Counted from the first letter of the stretch, positions 1 to 12,126 are shown. The stretch is DNA of 64,000 nucleotides from Reticulascus tulasneorum (GCA_001557505.1 LSAX01000007.1:1674001-1738000), one strand, 5' to 3'. The notes: a model not told the origin generated them from the sequence alone. Program-made: numbers and translations.

Positions 1-2
1 TA

Positions 3-515
3 GCACATAATATGCTGGAGAGGCAACAGATGCTGGAGATTTGCGTCAGAAGGCAAGAAAGGAACACTGCCGTCTTCCACCAGATCCTGGAACGAATCTT
101 GGACATTGTGGATCACAGATTGCCTGCCACTCCGTATCTACACGGCCACCTAATGAGCGAATGGACAAATGGGAACCTCTCTGGATCACAGGAAGATATG
201 CGAGGCGGAAGGTTTGAGCTTAGAACCCTTCGCAGAACCGGCCGCCTTCCAAACGATGTCCAGGTGCAACCCCCTCGGCCATCGAGGAGAATCATTGAAA
301 GTTCAGAAGATTCGGATAGCCTCCGCGATTGGCGTGCGGTAGAGGCGCCAGAAAGACGCCGTAGACGGCAGCACGTGGTTGGTGCGACCGGGTTGGAGGG
401 CTTGGAGCCTGTGATGCGAGAGCTGCAAGGCGCATCCAGATTAAGCCTCGAGAGCCCTCGCGACCGAGATACGTCACTGGACGAGGACCCGGAGTCGTAC
501 ATCAACATGTTTTAG
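3..515 (+). CDS. 3' end of an unrecognised gene (partial)
   Basis: The frame is open from the left edge of the window to a TAG stop, so this is probably the last exon of a gene that begins outside. I do not recognise the family. The first visible part, rich in Arg, Glu and Gln, looks helical and perhaps coiled coil. The rest is Arg-, Ser- and Glu-rich and looks disordered, with an SSEDSDS acidic patch and an acidic C-terminus ending ESYINMF. No catalytic motif is visible. An antisense frame across the same bases is a shadow. A chance open frame cannot be excluded. Confidence 0.4.
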   Translation, partial: AHNMLERQQMLEICVRRQERNTAVFHQILERILDIVDHRLPATPYLHGHLMSEWTNGNLSGSQEDMRGGRFELRTLRRTGRLPNDVQVQPPRPSRRIIESSEDSDSLRDWRAVEAPERRRRRQHVVGATGLEGLEPVMRELQGASRLSLESPRDRDTSLDEDPESYINMF

Positions 516-1126
516 AGTGCTCGCGCGGTGGAGACCCCGATCGGCATTGAAATGCATGGAACGTTCGCCTTGCCTGGCCTATGAGATGAGTAATGATAAG
601 ACTATGTATGAAGGATTTTCAGGTGGTAAGCATCTGAATTTTGTAAGTTTTGTTGTTTGCCTAAGGATGATAGCTGTGTGCGTGTAGAATCGCATCTGTA
701 AATGTAGCAACATCCTTTTGTGCCTCACATGAACAGCCTGGAAATAAAATTGAAGAGTAAAATTTGGTGTAGCTCGAATAGCCCAACACTTTTTAATTCG
801 CCATTTGTTGCACGGTTCGCGGCGTGCAGATCGATCTTGAATCAAACTGATCTTGGTCCCAGATCTCCGGGCCACGCGATCTAACAACGCCCATGACGTC
901 GATCATATACATAGCCCTTGTCAATGACCAGTTGACCACCACATAGCAAAGTCATGATGTCTTTAATGTCTGATCTAGTCAATTGGATACTTTCAGTAAT
1001 TGCAGGATACTTTAACCACGTATGTCGATAGCATGTAACGTAATTGTAGTTTTATGATAGAATCGCATATTCACTCCTCCTCTCCAATTGATCTCGGGAA
1101 TCTCACCAACAAATCCAGACATCACG
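516..1126. other. Intergenic stretch, no gene seen
   Basis: Moderately AT-rich sequence between the partial gene and the SDR gene. It should hold the 3' untranslated region of the former and the promoter of the latter. The short frames here lack family features. Confidence 0.5.
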
Positions 1127-1945
1127 ATGTCTTTGCCCTGGATCTTCGTCTCGCCGTCCTCGCGGGGCATAGGCCTCGCCCTCACCCGGCACCTGCTACG
1201 GACCACCACGCTCCCTATCTTGGCCACAACGCGCTCCGACACATCGGCCACCAAGACCGACATTCTCGACAGCCTCCCACAGCCAGACGACCTGGCGCCG
1301 CGGCTGAAAGTCGTCAAGGTCGACGTCACGAGCGAAGACACCATCGCCGCAGCCGCAAAGGAGGCGAAGAGCCTCTTCCCCTCCAAAACGCACCACCTGC
1401 ATCTCGCGTTCGCGATCCCGGGCGTGCTGTACCCGGAGAAGAACCCGTCGCAGGTGGACTACGAGCACGCGCTGGAGAGCTACAAGGTCAACTCGCTCGG
1501 CCCGCTGATGCTGATCAAGCATTTCCACGAGTTCCTCCCGCGGAACACGACCGAGCTCGACCTGCCGGCCGGGGAAGCCGGACACATGAAGCTGCCGGGC
1601 CACGCGACGTGGCTGTCCATGTCGGCGCGCGTGGGCTCCATCACCGATAACCGGGCCGGGGGGTGGTACTCGTACCGCAGCTCCAAGACGGCCGTGTCGA
1701 GCCTGAGCAAGAGCTTCGACAACTTCCTGAAGACGAGGAGCGGCGACAAGGCGATGGCGGTGGCATACCACCCCGGCACGGTGAAGACGGGGCTGAGCAG
1801 GGAGTTTTGGGAGAGCGTGGCCAAGGACAAGCTGTTCCAGCCTGAGGATGCGGTCGAGAAGATGATAGCCGTCGTGTCTGAGAAGGTTGGTCTGGAGGGG
1901 AGGGGCCGATGTTGGGATTGGAAGGGGGAGGAGGTGCCGCCTTAA
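1127..1945 (+). CDS. Short-chain dehydrogenase/reductase (SDR)
   Basis: Single-exon gene of 272 residues. The N-terminal beta-alpha start with S-S-R-G-I-G (about residues 11-16) is the nucleotide-binding turn of classical SDRs, giving an NAD(P)-binding Rossmann fold. The catalytic set is present: Asn122 in KVN, Ser near residue 166 in WLSMSA, Tyr183 and Lys187 (Y-R-S-S-K). The HPGTVKTGL segment after the active site is also typical. The start is the ATG in ACGATGTCT; the frame is open upstream only through non-ATG codons. The substrate cannot be told from sequence. The N-terminal glycine pattern is degenerate (SPSSRGIG rather than TGxxxGIG), which is common in this fungal subgroup. Probably cytosolic. 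Confidence 0.85.
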   Translation: MSLPWIFVSPSSRGIGLALTRHLLRTTTLPILATTRSDTSATKTDILDSLPQPDDLAPRLKVVKVDVTSEDTIAAAAKEAKSLFPSKTHHLHLAFAIPGVLYPEKNPSQVDYEHALESYKVNSLGPLMLIKHFHEFLPRNTTELDLPAGEAGHMKLPGHATWLSMSARVGSITDNRAGGWYSYRSSKTAVSSLSKSFDNFLKTRSGDKAMAVAYHPGTVKTGLSREFWESVAKDKLFQPEDAVEKMIAVVSEKVGLEGRGRCWDWKGEEVPP

Positions 1946-2227
1946 GAGGGCCTGATCTGCAGCAAGACCCGGACAGGAGTTAAAACACCACAGTTCTGAC
2001 AAACTTTGCACTTGATGAGGAGTGAGAATATTGGGCTTGAACAGAGAGCACGAGTGTGGTAGACTCTGAGAATGACATGTCATTAAGCTGGGGTATGTTG
2101 ATATAAGTAGCTAAACAACATTTGCAGCCGGATTCTATAAGAGGGGTGGCAGACTGAGAGACGGGGTACATAACAACGTGAATCCATCTGGTAACTCCTT
2201 GCTTTTCAAAGATACAAAGAATCACGC

Positions 2228-3479
2228 CTAGAGCTGCACGTCCTGGAAGGAGGCTCCGTCAGGCGAGGCACCCGGCTTCCCCTCCGGGTTATCCTCATCG
2301 CCCTTCCCATCATCACTCGCATCCTCAGAGGTAGGCGGCGGCGGTCCCGGTCTCAGAGAGACCTTCTGCTCGTCCTTATCCTCCAGCCGGACCTTCTGCT
2401 CGTCCTGTCGCGCGGACATCGTCTTCTGCTCCTGCTCATCGTCTTCGTCATCGTCATCCGAATCCCCTCCATGGCTGCCCATCTTCTCGTAGCCTGGGGA
2501 GTTGGCCGGCTCTGATCCCGTGTCCTTGGCTTGCTCTCCATTCTGGGCCGGAGGCGAAGGCAGGTCCTTCTGCACAGGCGGCGGCGGAGGAGCCTGGACT
2601 TCTTCGCTTGGTCCCGGACGGAGGGCGTCAAGGTAGAACTTGGTCACGCCGAGGATGCGGCCGTTCTTCTCGCAGGCTTCTACCCACTCCGGCCGCACAA
2701 CGGGTATGTTATTCTCCACCGCTTTCTCCCACGCCAACCCTCGCCCCTCGGTCGTCACGAAATGCGTCGTATCGATCCTCACGCTGTCCACGATCTTGGC
2801 ACCAATGCGCTCCACGGCCTGCGATAGCTGCTCCTTCATATGTGCTGGCAGGATGCCCGTGGTGATGGTCACGCCGCTCAGGTCCGTCATCTTGTGCGTT
2901 CGTACCGTCACCTTGTCGCTCGTGAAGGTGCCGGCAGTGGTGCGCAGGATCAGGTGGAACGTGTACTCGGTGTCGACGGCAAGGCCGCTGATCTTTGTGC
3001 TGTGCATCTGCAGCGGCCGCGGGATGTTACCTGCCTTTTGTCCATTGCGGAACAGCGATAGAGAAATCAGGTCGGCGGTCGCGAGCTCGATGGGGTCCCA
3101 TTCGAGGACCACGCTGGTCTGTGTCGCGTTGCGGCATCGCAGGACGGGGGCGGCAGGCTCGCCCGCACCGAAGGAGTTGTAGACGCGGTCTTGGAGGGCT
3201 TGGAAAGCTTGCTCGGCTGCGGCCTCGGAGCTGGAGTTGCGGGCGACGGTGATGTCGACTATGCTGCCGGAAGAGATGTTCGGTGGGAGGAGGATGGAGG
3301 GAAACTCGATCTGAGATAGTGTCAGTTACGTGTGCCCACAACGAGCAGTCAGCTTCTAGAGGGCGATCCGGTCCTGCTAATTCAGAGATGAACAGTTGTA
3401 GACTCACCAGCCGCTTATCTGGCGTCAGAAGAACCGTCACGCCGGCATCGACCTTGCCGACGGTCAAGGACACAAGCAT
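2228..3479 (-). CDS. CHS5: Chitin biosynthesis protein CHS5 (exomer subunit)
   Basis: Two exons, 3479-3408 and 3310-2228, give 384 residues. The intron has a GTGAGT donor, a CTGAC branch site and a CAG acceptor, and splits between codons. The N-terminus (SLTVGKVDAGV, then IEFPSILLPPNISSGSIVDITV) is the CHS5 dimerisation region. It is followed by a fibronectin type III domain (about 75-165, with SVVLEWDPIELATADL) and a BRCT domain (about 165-255, with DLSGVTITTG and VVRPEWVEACEKNGRI). This FN3-BRCT pair binds Arf1 in yeast. The C-terminal third is acidic, Pro-rich and disordered with DEQKV repeats. CHS5 scaffolds exomer at the trans-Golgi and sends chitin synthase III and other cargo to the surface. 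The yeast protein is longer because of a larger acidic tail. Confidence 0.95.
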
Positions 3480-4226
3480 CGTGGAGTGAGGTTAAGGCAG
3501 AAGCCGTGGATGCTGGGCGTGTCGATGCGATTTGCGTGTCAATTGGGTAACCGAGCTCGTGTGGTCTCAATGCCTTCTTAGCTGTGGTTTTCTCGAAGTT
3601 GACAACGAGCTCGAGTTTGTTTGTGAAACATTCGAAGAGGGGGCCAAGCTTAGGAAGGTGTGGAAGTTGTGGAAACGACAAGTTACCAGGTTCATAATTT
3701 CGATCTGGTCTGCGCCTCCATTTTGATTCGTCGCCCCAAAACACGCTCTAAATGAGGACTACAATTTACATCCCATCCTACACCTCGCTCACGACGACCG
3801 AGCCGCAATGGAATCATGACCACCGTCTGATGTCGACTTGAATTACTGTATGGGATTTTCAACAATTGGTTTTCATCATGCAAAACTCCATCTGTACTAG
3901 CTTACCGCACATTTTCGCAGTGTTAGATGCGTTCGTTGAACAAGAGCCTAGCTTCATCGCATAATATCTCCGAGATTTTCAAAGTAAGCTGCCAAAGGCT
4001 TGCTCGCTATCTATGATACAATGTGAGGTTGATTCCGACTCCTATCTCTCTCGTACCTGAAGAAGCTCCACGCACGAGTCCTATCGCCAGTGACTCAAGG
4101 TGGTTACGGAGCTCTGCTACTCAAGGCTGCCTTTGAACCTTCGCTGCTTTGTCTTGCACTGCCTTGGTGCCCTCTTGCCTCAATTTCTCTCAAGTTTCCT
4201 GCTGTCTTATTGGAGTGGGTCGCATC
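3480..4226. other. Intergenic: CHS5 promoter side and 3' region of the RnpA-like gene
   Basis: Both flanking genes read to the left, so this holds the upstream region of CHS5 and the 3' untranslated region of the next gene. I see no gene or clear repeat. Confidence 0.45.
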
Positions 4227-5159
4227 CTACCACCCACCATCGCTTCCCCTCCTGCTCGTGTTCATGGCGTGGTTTGACCCATAGTCTCCAGCTCTTCCCG
4301 AAGCCCGCTTGGAGCCACCCATATCACGGTTTCTCCTAGGATATGGCGTCGCTGCTGCTCTATTTGTAGAACTTGCTGCATCTAGTAGAGCTTTTACTGT
4401 CACTTGTGCAGCTTCTTTCACGGTCGCAGATGGGCTATTGCAAAGCTCAGCTGGATCCCTGATCACGAGCCATAAAGTGCCGTTGAGAGAGCTGCCGGAG
4501 CTCTTTCCCTGCTCACCCGCAAGGTGTTCCCCATGTAGCCCATATCCCTCGTCCTTCAGCGCCATCCGTAGCGCCTCACGCACCCTCCTCTTCGCGTGGT
4601 TGCGAACAACAGGTTTCGGAAACAAAATCGTCTGGATGTGAATCCAGAGTGGCTCTGTCTCCAGCTTCTTCTCGTACTGTTTTAGTATAGCCCACGATAG
4701 TGGTAGCTCAGTCTCGGAGAAGTACATCAGGTCCGACGGTTTGATAATATGTTTCTTCGAGTACTTGGCAATCAGAGATGACCCGCCGGATCCGATTTTA
4801 CGCTTCACAAGATTGCCTTTCATTTCCATTGGCGAGCCAATGCCGAGTCTCTTCTTTGCCTGCGAGGCGGTTTCGGCTTTCTTGTCCTGGGGAGCATTGT
4901 AGGCTCCCGGACGGGAGGTGACCTCGGGCATGCCTGGGAGGTTGACTGGGTTTCGAAAGCGGTTCTCGGCATATGGGTCGCATTGCGTTAATGTAGTTGG
5001 GCCAGAGTAGTTTCCGTTCTTGGTCTTGCGATCGGGGCTGCTTGTTATGCTGCGATGAAAGGATATCGAAGCCGAAATAGGCGAAGGAGGGGCGTAGGAA
5101 GCATTCTGGAGACTCGCTGAGGCAATGCTGGGAATCAGCCTCCTCTTGCCGGAAATCAT
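4227..5159 (-). CDS. Mitochondrial-type protein with RnpA-like (bacterial RNase P protein) motif
   Basis: Single exon, 310 residues. Residues 1-45 are rich in Arg and Ser with no acidic residue until position 43, as expected of a mitochondrial presequence. The middle is basic. At 186-195 the sequence reads RNHAKRRVRE, which fits the RNxxKRxxRE signature of bacterial RNase P protein RnpA. It is followed by a helix (ALRMALKDEGY) and, after a short insertion, by a beta strand LWLVIRDPAE (229-238) and a final helix, the same order as the end of RnpA. The tail after 265 is Arg/Gly/Ser-rich. I do not know this as a named fungal family. The RnpA relation is inference from motif and secondary-structure order. 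A mitochondrial ribosomal or other RNA-binding protein is the main alternative. Confidence 0.6.
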   Translation of the reverse strand: MISGKRRLIPSIASASLQNASYAPPSPISASISFHRSITSSPDRKTKNGNYSGPTTLTQCDPYAENRFRNPVNLPGMPEVTSRPGAYNAPQDKKAETASQAKKRLGIGSPMEMKGNLVKRKIGSGGSSLIAKYSKKHIIKPSDLMYFSETELPLSWAILKQYEKKLETEPLWIHIQTILFPKPVVRNHAKRRVREALRMALKDEGYGLHGEHLAGEQGKSSGSSLNGTLWLVIRDPAELCNSPSATVKEAAQVTVKALLDAASSTNRAAATPYPRRNRDMGGSKRASGRAGDYGSNHAMNTSRRGSDGGW

Positions 5160-8100
5160 TGTCTAACGCATTTCGAATGACAGTGGGATTGCTCTACGAT
5201 TCCGCAGAGAATGTCTGCTTGAGTCTAGCGGTTGATGGCAAAGCAGTGGGGGGTCAATCGGCCAGCATCGACGTTAATTCAGTTCAAATACCGAGTTGGA
5301 GGAAGTTAGAGGAAGAGATGCTGTAGAATTTGGAGCTCCAAGTCGCGAAGGCAACTCAACTTCCCAGCCGCGTGGGTGGATCACAGCTGCTGGCGTCTGT
5401 TGCCATCTGACAGGCTTGTCACGTCGTTTGTGGCACGGCCATGGCCTTTACCATGATGCCCGGCCTTTACCGCCAAATGGTACAGAAAGTGCCTCTTCCG
5501 ATGCTTCCCTAGGTATCCAGGCAGCTAGGTAATTTCGAATATGTTTTAAAAGCAAATTCCGGAGCTATTTCCCATTAAGAACCGTCTCGTCGCTCAGCGC
5601 AATACTGCTAGAAACAGCGAGAGATCGATATACGCCTGGCTAGCGGCGCGAAGCATAAGCATATTTCACCTAGCTACGATTTTCGTTGCCCTCTTCGAGA
5701 GCCAGACCACTCAGGAAGTGTCGCCGACATAGCAGCATTAACTAGCTGTGATTGGGAACTGCTCAGCTCACCGAACCTTGCACTCGTGGCTGGGCTGATC
5801 CCTGATGAAGACTGCTTTAGCCCGCTCAGCCCGTTCTTGATAACTGAAAGTGCATGAGTACAAGATAATGCGCCACAAGAAGTCGAAGTTTACTGCGACG
5901 CGACAAACCAATGGTAGCTTCGCTCAAGGTTCACTTGCGCTCCGCTGGATTTATATCATGCCACTCCTATCGTCGTTCGAAGTCTATGGAGAGACTGGCC
6001 CGAGAGATCCAGATCTAGTGTAGACTGCATCAGACGGGAGACGACGTGATTGGAAGAGACACGGAAATTAAAATCCCATCTTCCCGCCGGAAGGTCGAGA
6101 TTCCCGACTAGACGCGGCAGGGCTGACCCAGGTTGCTCTCAGGCACAAGTGATTCACTGTGCATCCATGGCGTGGAGGGCGGCGGCTTGCTGGCATTGCC
6201 TGGTGGTTGAATCAGCAACTTGCTTGGGAGAATGGGGTTCCTGGCTCGGCCGAGAGCAGAATGGGATAAAATGATCGGAAGAGGGGCCTCTTTTTCGTAC
6301 GTAGCCGTCCGAACTCTATTCTATGGAGGGGTTTGCGAGGGAGACGGGGAGATCGTTTATTCCACACATGTCTAAGAAAGGGGACAATGTCTGTTCTTTC
6401 GTCAGGCTTGTTTCGTTTGCACGGCAAGACAGTGGCTTCATGCAGCCGGCAAGCCCGCCCAAAATGCTACGGCAGCCTCGAAAAGCACGGATCACCGAGA
6501 CGAGTACGGACCGGACAGAGGATTTCCCCCTTCTGGTGCAACTCTGCAGTGACGCTCTCGCAAGGGTATCGGTGTCTGTATACTACTGTGCCCCCTTGGC
6601 TGCGATCATTGCTGCAGCCAGTGCATACAACTCCCGAGCGAGCGGCAGAGAAGAGTGAGGGGGTGGGGGGACAGGGCCATGGATTGCGTACTACTGGTAC
6701 TGTGAAGTAATTTAGTTCATCAATGTGTTTGTATGTAGCATAGATTCATCAATCTCTTTTCGCCTTTTTTGTGCCTGGATTGCAGATTGCTCGGGAATTG
6801 GGTGGTACGATCACCACCGAGAAGAAGAAACGGTCACGACGAGCTAGCCAACTTAGCGAGGCTTTTTTTGTCACCTCGCCTGACGCCTAACTAGCGGGAG
6901 TACTTGGGGCGGGGGAGATTCGGCTCGGGGCTCCAAATGATGTAGTTGCTAACTCGAAGGCTGGTTCTGAAGGGTGTGCGCGCATGGAAACAGGCGCCAA
7001 AAGTGTGACTCTGAAATTGCGGTGATGGACTCGCTGGCAGTGCAGCAAGTCCATCCATGAATTCCATTGTGAGCACACAGGTGCAGTCCGTGCTAGGCAT
7101 GAACATGATTCTGCCGCCAATGGATTGAGAGTTGGTCAGACGACTTGTCAGAACGGAAGCGCAGCAGAGACCTTTTCCCTTTCCTTCGTTGTTGTCAGCA
7201 GGTCTGAGCAGGTCTATTGGGGAATACTGCATCCTTTTATTGGGTTGTTGGGCTCATAATCTGCATGAATGCCCTGGGGCGGGAGGTGAGCGGAGGCGAA
7301 GCTGAAGATCCCAATAGTGAACCCATGGACGGGAACAAGGGGTGTTTTTTTTTGGTTTGTTTTTTTGGTGGACGATGACATACATATCGTACGTGTTCAC
7401 ACCTTCTACCACGAGTCGGGCTACGATTAAAGTTTCAATCGTGGTGTCTTTGTGCTCCTACCTAGGCACTATTATGGAATGGGCGTTCAGCACCTGATCA
7501 GATGCTTTCTACGGGGGACGCATCCGTCCTTTCAACCCGGATCGGCATGTAAGGTAGATATCGCGGATTACAATGCCTTTGTATGCGTTCGTGTGCCATA
7601 CGAGAAGAGGAGGGCTAACATTACGGACTAAACACATTACACATGTGTAGGCCGGGTCAAGGTAGCAATGCCAACCATGCTGAAAAAGTCGAATATGCCC
7701 GTAAAACAGCCCGAAGAACACCCCCCCTCCACCCCCCTTGCCCCGTTGAGGTTAATAGTACTTCCATTGCCTATCAGGCAGTCGGTAGGCATATCGCCCC
7801 CCCGCGACAAGCACTGCAAAAAGAGGAGAAGCCAGGGAGCATCTGGTTAGGCTTGTGGCGCTAAACATGACCTGCAAACCCCCCGGCCCCTTGCTACCTC
7901 ACCTTGCTCTCCCTTGCTAAACAAGATCCACATCTCATCATATCCATCATCCCCTCTCTCCCTCCAATTACTTGCGTCTGGTGGCGTGGTGGCATACAAG
8001 GCTCGTCCGCTCGAGCAAATCGCATGCCCCGGTCCTCATCTGACTTGCTCCTTGATGATCAGAAAGCCCTCATCCAAACAATCCATCCCCCGTCTGTCGG

Positions 8101-8716
8101 TCCAGCTTTGACAATCAAACGACCAACCCCGATTTGAACGTCGATCCCACAATCGGCCTTTGCTTGCCTTTGCTGCTTGCTACGCTGCTGCCGAACCACC
8201 TTGGCTGGTCTTTGCACTCCTTCCTCGACATCTTTCTCTTCTTCCCTCGTTCTACGAACGTGCACATCAACCTACGCTTTCGCCCCAATCTTTACATCAG
8301 CAGTCGGAATCTCCTCGGTTGGCCCGTTTCCCGCCTTCCATCTGTCCCAGCCGATTCCGACTGTGGTCGACCTCCTTCGCAATCAAACCCACATCTCGGT
8401 CTCATCAGGTAGCCCGCTAAGCTTCCCTCCATCCGCCCATCCTCACTTCTGACCCTCTTTCCTCACCAGCAATACTCCAGCTCATCACCCCGTGCGTTTT
8501 GGTTGCTCTCAAACGACTCTAGAGCCGTCGATGTCCAAAGCGCCACACGCAAACTCTCGTTGCGAAACATCTCCGCACTAGGCGAACCCAGCTGTCTTAG
8601 GTTGTGACACCAGCGATCGGCCGGAGCGTGCCGCCACCGCTTGGACGATGATGCACTTGTCCTCGACGTGACCTCAATCCTCCCTATACCTACGCATACA
8701 CGCCGTCTCGTTCACC
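5160..8716. other. Gene-free 3.5 kb stretch with a pyrimidine-rich leader at its right end
   Basis: No frame here has recognisable protein features; overlapping short frames on both strands look like chance. There are T-rich and C-rich runs near 7345-7365 and 7715-7740. From about 7,950 to 8,716 the plus strand is strongly CT-rich, as expected for the promoter and 5' leader of the RBR ligase gene that starts at 8717. Confidence 0.5.
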
Positions 8717-10832
8717 ATGGGCTCGCTCGCATACCAATCGAGCCCGCCACCAGACATGGCGTCGGCAGTCGACGCCATGCTTCCACCCGAGCTCGACGAT
8801 GCCGACTACTTCAATGAAGTCCTACGATTAGCCGTTGCCAAATCCGAGGTTGCAGTGGAGGAGGAGATGCTGGCCAAAGCTCTTGCCTTGGGGATTCAAA
8901 CATCCAGGCCCTCAACTGACGACAAGCGCAACACTTCGAGTGCTGAATCGCAAGCATCTACGGTGGCGACTTACCATGCTCGAACATTCTCCTCGGGATC
9001 CAATGGTTCCGCCAGCACGGTCCTGACCTCCCACTCCTCCCTGCTCGCCGCACCGATCGGTACTCATTCCCCGCCGAACGCTGTCACGAGAAGAAGATCA
9101 AAGAGCCTCAATTTCTCGCAGTATGAAAAGTATCTGCTTCAGATCGACCCAAATATCAACCAACCAAAGTTCCTCAAAGAGGCACCGCTGGATCATTTCG
9201 ATACCTCGGGCCAGAGCCTCTTCAGCGTTAGCACCAGAAAGAGCTACTTCAGTATCAAAGATGGGATCAAGAAAATACGATGGAGGACCAAGTCGAGGGC
9301 GAACTTGGTAGCCACCGTGTAAGTGCCCTCGGCCCGCTTGCCTTGATTGCGACGTACTGACCGTGGCGCATAGTTCTTGTATTTGCTGCCGCGATGATTT
9401 TGACAAGACAAGCGCCTTGCAAAGCTTGCCTTGTGGCCACACGTATTGTGGTGAGTGTCTGAGAGTGATGATTCAGCAGGCGACCACGGACGAGTCCAAA
9501 ATGCCTCCTCGATGCTGTACACAGCCGATCCCCGGGACCATCATCAAGAATCTACAATCTCGCGAAGAGCAGAATGCATTTCTCAAGGCGGTTTTACAGT
9601 TTAGCACACCATGGGAGGCAAGAATATTCTGTCCGAACACCTCCTGCGGCGAGTTCATCCCGCCCAGGAATAAGATTGACCCAAAGCATCCATTCGACGT
9701 GGTATGCCGCAAATGTCGCACAAGAGTGTGCGTGATGTGCAAGCGCAACGCTCACCCAATAGGAAAAGACTGCCCAGAGGATTGGGAACTGGATGCGGTG
9801 CTGAAAATGGGAGAGAAGTCCGGGTGGAGAAGATGCTACAAGTGCCGTACTCTGGTCGAGCTCACCCAAGGCTGTACTCACATGACGTGTCGGTGTAAAG
9901 CACAGTTCTGCTATATATGCGGTGCCGTCTGGGATCTCAGTGTCGGCTGCCCGAACTTCTGCAACGGCGAGGAAGAATTAGAAAGACGGCGGGTGGAAGA
10001 GGAGGCACGGATGGCGGAGTTGGAGGCGGAGAAGGCCGCCCGAGAGGCAGCCGCAGCTGTGGAGGCAGCGGAGAGAGCAGAAGCCGAGAATCGAACCAAA
10101 GAAAGTGCGGAGTTCATGAAGTTGAAGAATGAAATGGACGAGGAGCTGCAACGGTTTCGAGCTCACATCCGGAAGACCAAGTGGGCAATGTGGACTAGAC
10201 ATGCCGAGAAAAAGCTGGAGTTGGTGGACAAGTACAATGACCAAATTGAGAAGATGAAGGAGCGACACGCGAAGACTCTAACACATCTGGAGGAACGGCA
10301 AATCGAGGCCGAAATGGAGCTGAGGGCGACATTGGAACAGAGCGAGAGAAGCGTGAGGATTCGTCTGAAGCATATGGAGGCATACTGCGACGGCTTGGGG
10401 CGAAACCCAAACTCCAGCTTGCCTCCCAGGGTCGTGACGGAACGAGATCTTCGGGAATTGGGACAACAGTACAATCTGAGAGATGGCATGTCTCGGTTAC
10501 ACCAGGCTAAGATCAACGTCCTACGAGATCGTCAAGCAAAGCGGATGGAAGAACTGCTGGAGAGACAGGAAAAGGAAATGGACAAGTTGACGGACAAGAA
10601 GGACAAGGACATCGAAAATTTGGCCGCAGAATCTGCCGTTGATGAAGACACACTTGTTCGAGTATTCAACGAGCGAAAGGAACGGGCCCAGCGGCGTTGG
10701 GAGCTTGGGATTGAGATCCGGCGAAAAGAACTTGAAGAAGAGAAGGGGGTCAAGTACGCCCCGATCGATATACCATCATGGCCCGACGATACGGAGACGC
10801 AAGACGACATTCTAGCCACCGTTCCAGAGTGA
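8717..10832 (+). CDS. RBR-type (RING-IBR-RING) E3 ubiquitin ligase with coiled-coil tail
   Basis: Two exons, 8717-9318 and 9374-10832, make 686 residues; the 55-base intron (GTAAGT to TAG) splits a Val codon. Residues 1-200 are Ser-rich and disordered. A RING1 starts at Cys203 (CICC, then PCGHTYCGECL). The IBR follows near 287-334 (CPNTSCGEF, CRKCRTRVCVMCKR). RING2 lies at 355-397 (CYKC, GCTHMTCRC, FCYICG), with Cys368 in GCTHM as the likely catalytic thioester cysteine. After that comes a long Glu/Lys/Arg-rich coiled coil (about 400-650). RBR ligases take ubiquitin from an E2 onto this cysteine and pass it to substrate. The coiled coil suggests dimerisation or substrate binding. The specific substrate is unknown; this architecture belongs to a common Pezizomycotina family. 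Confidence 0.9.
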
Positions 10833-12126
10833 ACAATATTTTCTTTTGTACCGCGGCCCACGACGCATATCCGTGGCAAGGATCTGAGTAAAACTTACTT
10901 CACTTCCCATATAACATCAGTCTTGCGAGGCCACTGTTTCTATCACAGCCATCTACTGTTCAATGAGTCCAGCGCCGGCCTAGTCATTGTGGTCTTTGGG
11001 TGGATTTCAGGAGTTAGAACGGACAGGGAGTTAATCTGGATATACCAAGTAGGAACATATCGGTGTGTTTTCTGCGCAAGCAGTTTTTGTTACATATCAC
11101 AAACTCTTTTGGGAGTTGGGGATTTTTGGCGATATCGACCAGGCCTATTATGGTCTTCGGTTTCAGGAGTAACCATGGGCTGCCCCCATTCGACCCCAGT
11201 GATCGGGGCCGGAATAGCGGAAAAGGCGGTAGGAGAGCGTTTTTAGAAGATCTAATGGGACACATTCACACTTCAGTCATCCACCGTAGTTAGCTGATGA
11301 GATTTATCTGTACCGACCCGTCCCACTGACCCCGCGAGCTGCGGATGCAACTGCGGCTTCCTGGAGTCTGTTTCAAAGCAGTTTCTGCTCTTTCTTCTTC
11401 GCTGGCAAGAGAAGCTTGGGCCAGTCAACAAGGCGCGACATTGGGAATTGTTCTCGAGAGATGAATGGCCGTGGCGTGTGAAACGGGAAGGTGAAATGCT
11501 CCGCTGCTGCACATGTCCGCGGACTGTGTTGTGTGTATGGAGTCCGGTGGATACATATAGACACTTGCCATCGGATTTTGAAATTCTTCTGGAATCTTTC
11601 TTATCTACTGCATGCGTATAAGACTGTGGCAATACTTGAATTCTGCGCGCATATGAGTCAGCCAAAATGTTATAAGAAGTTAATTCTCCGAATATTCCTC
11701 TGAGGCTGAAGAGACTGGGTATAACCTTGTAAGTCGGCTCTCGCCGTTTCAGATCCACCCAATTCCAGTTCATCGCGACCATCCTTTCCGAGAAATCTAA
11801 AACGGAGGTCCGAGAGTGGTTTTGGGAGGACTGAAATCATATCACCTACAGAATCGAACAAAAAGTCTACTGATTGGGTTTAGGCTCGCATAGTTGACCC
11901 ATTTTGAGAACGATGAACTGATGTGAGTTCCCGGCCACCCCTGTGGAATCAATCTGCCGTCTCCTTTTCGAAGAGAAACCTTGATAGAGAACGCCTTTGT
12001 ATCTTGTCTCTACTTGCGGCCATGATGGACGATAGTGTTGCTCTTGGGGGCCAATCCTGCACGACTCGAGCTTGAGCATCATAAGCGCCGAGATGGTCCT
12101 TGAGAGGGAGAATGCTCAGCACTAGC
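10833..12126. other. Intergenic, no gene supported
   Basis: The longest frame (minus strand, 11273-11782) has no family features and mixed composition, so I do not call it. The stretch presumably includes the RBR gene's 3' untranslated region. Confidence 0.4.

Noticed and set aside
1196..2083. Minus-strand 295-codon frame over the SDR gene
   Set aside because: High-GC shadow of the SDR frame, which has full catalytic motifs.
8059..8452. Three overlapping plus-strand frames before the RBR ligase
   Set aside because: Artefacts of CT-rich leader sequence: Ser/Pro/Leu/Phe-rich in all frames.
11273..11782. Minus-strand 169-codon frame between the RBR ligase and the transporter
   Set aside because: No signal, domain or composition typical of a protein, and no partner exons; treated as chance.
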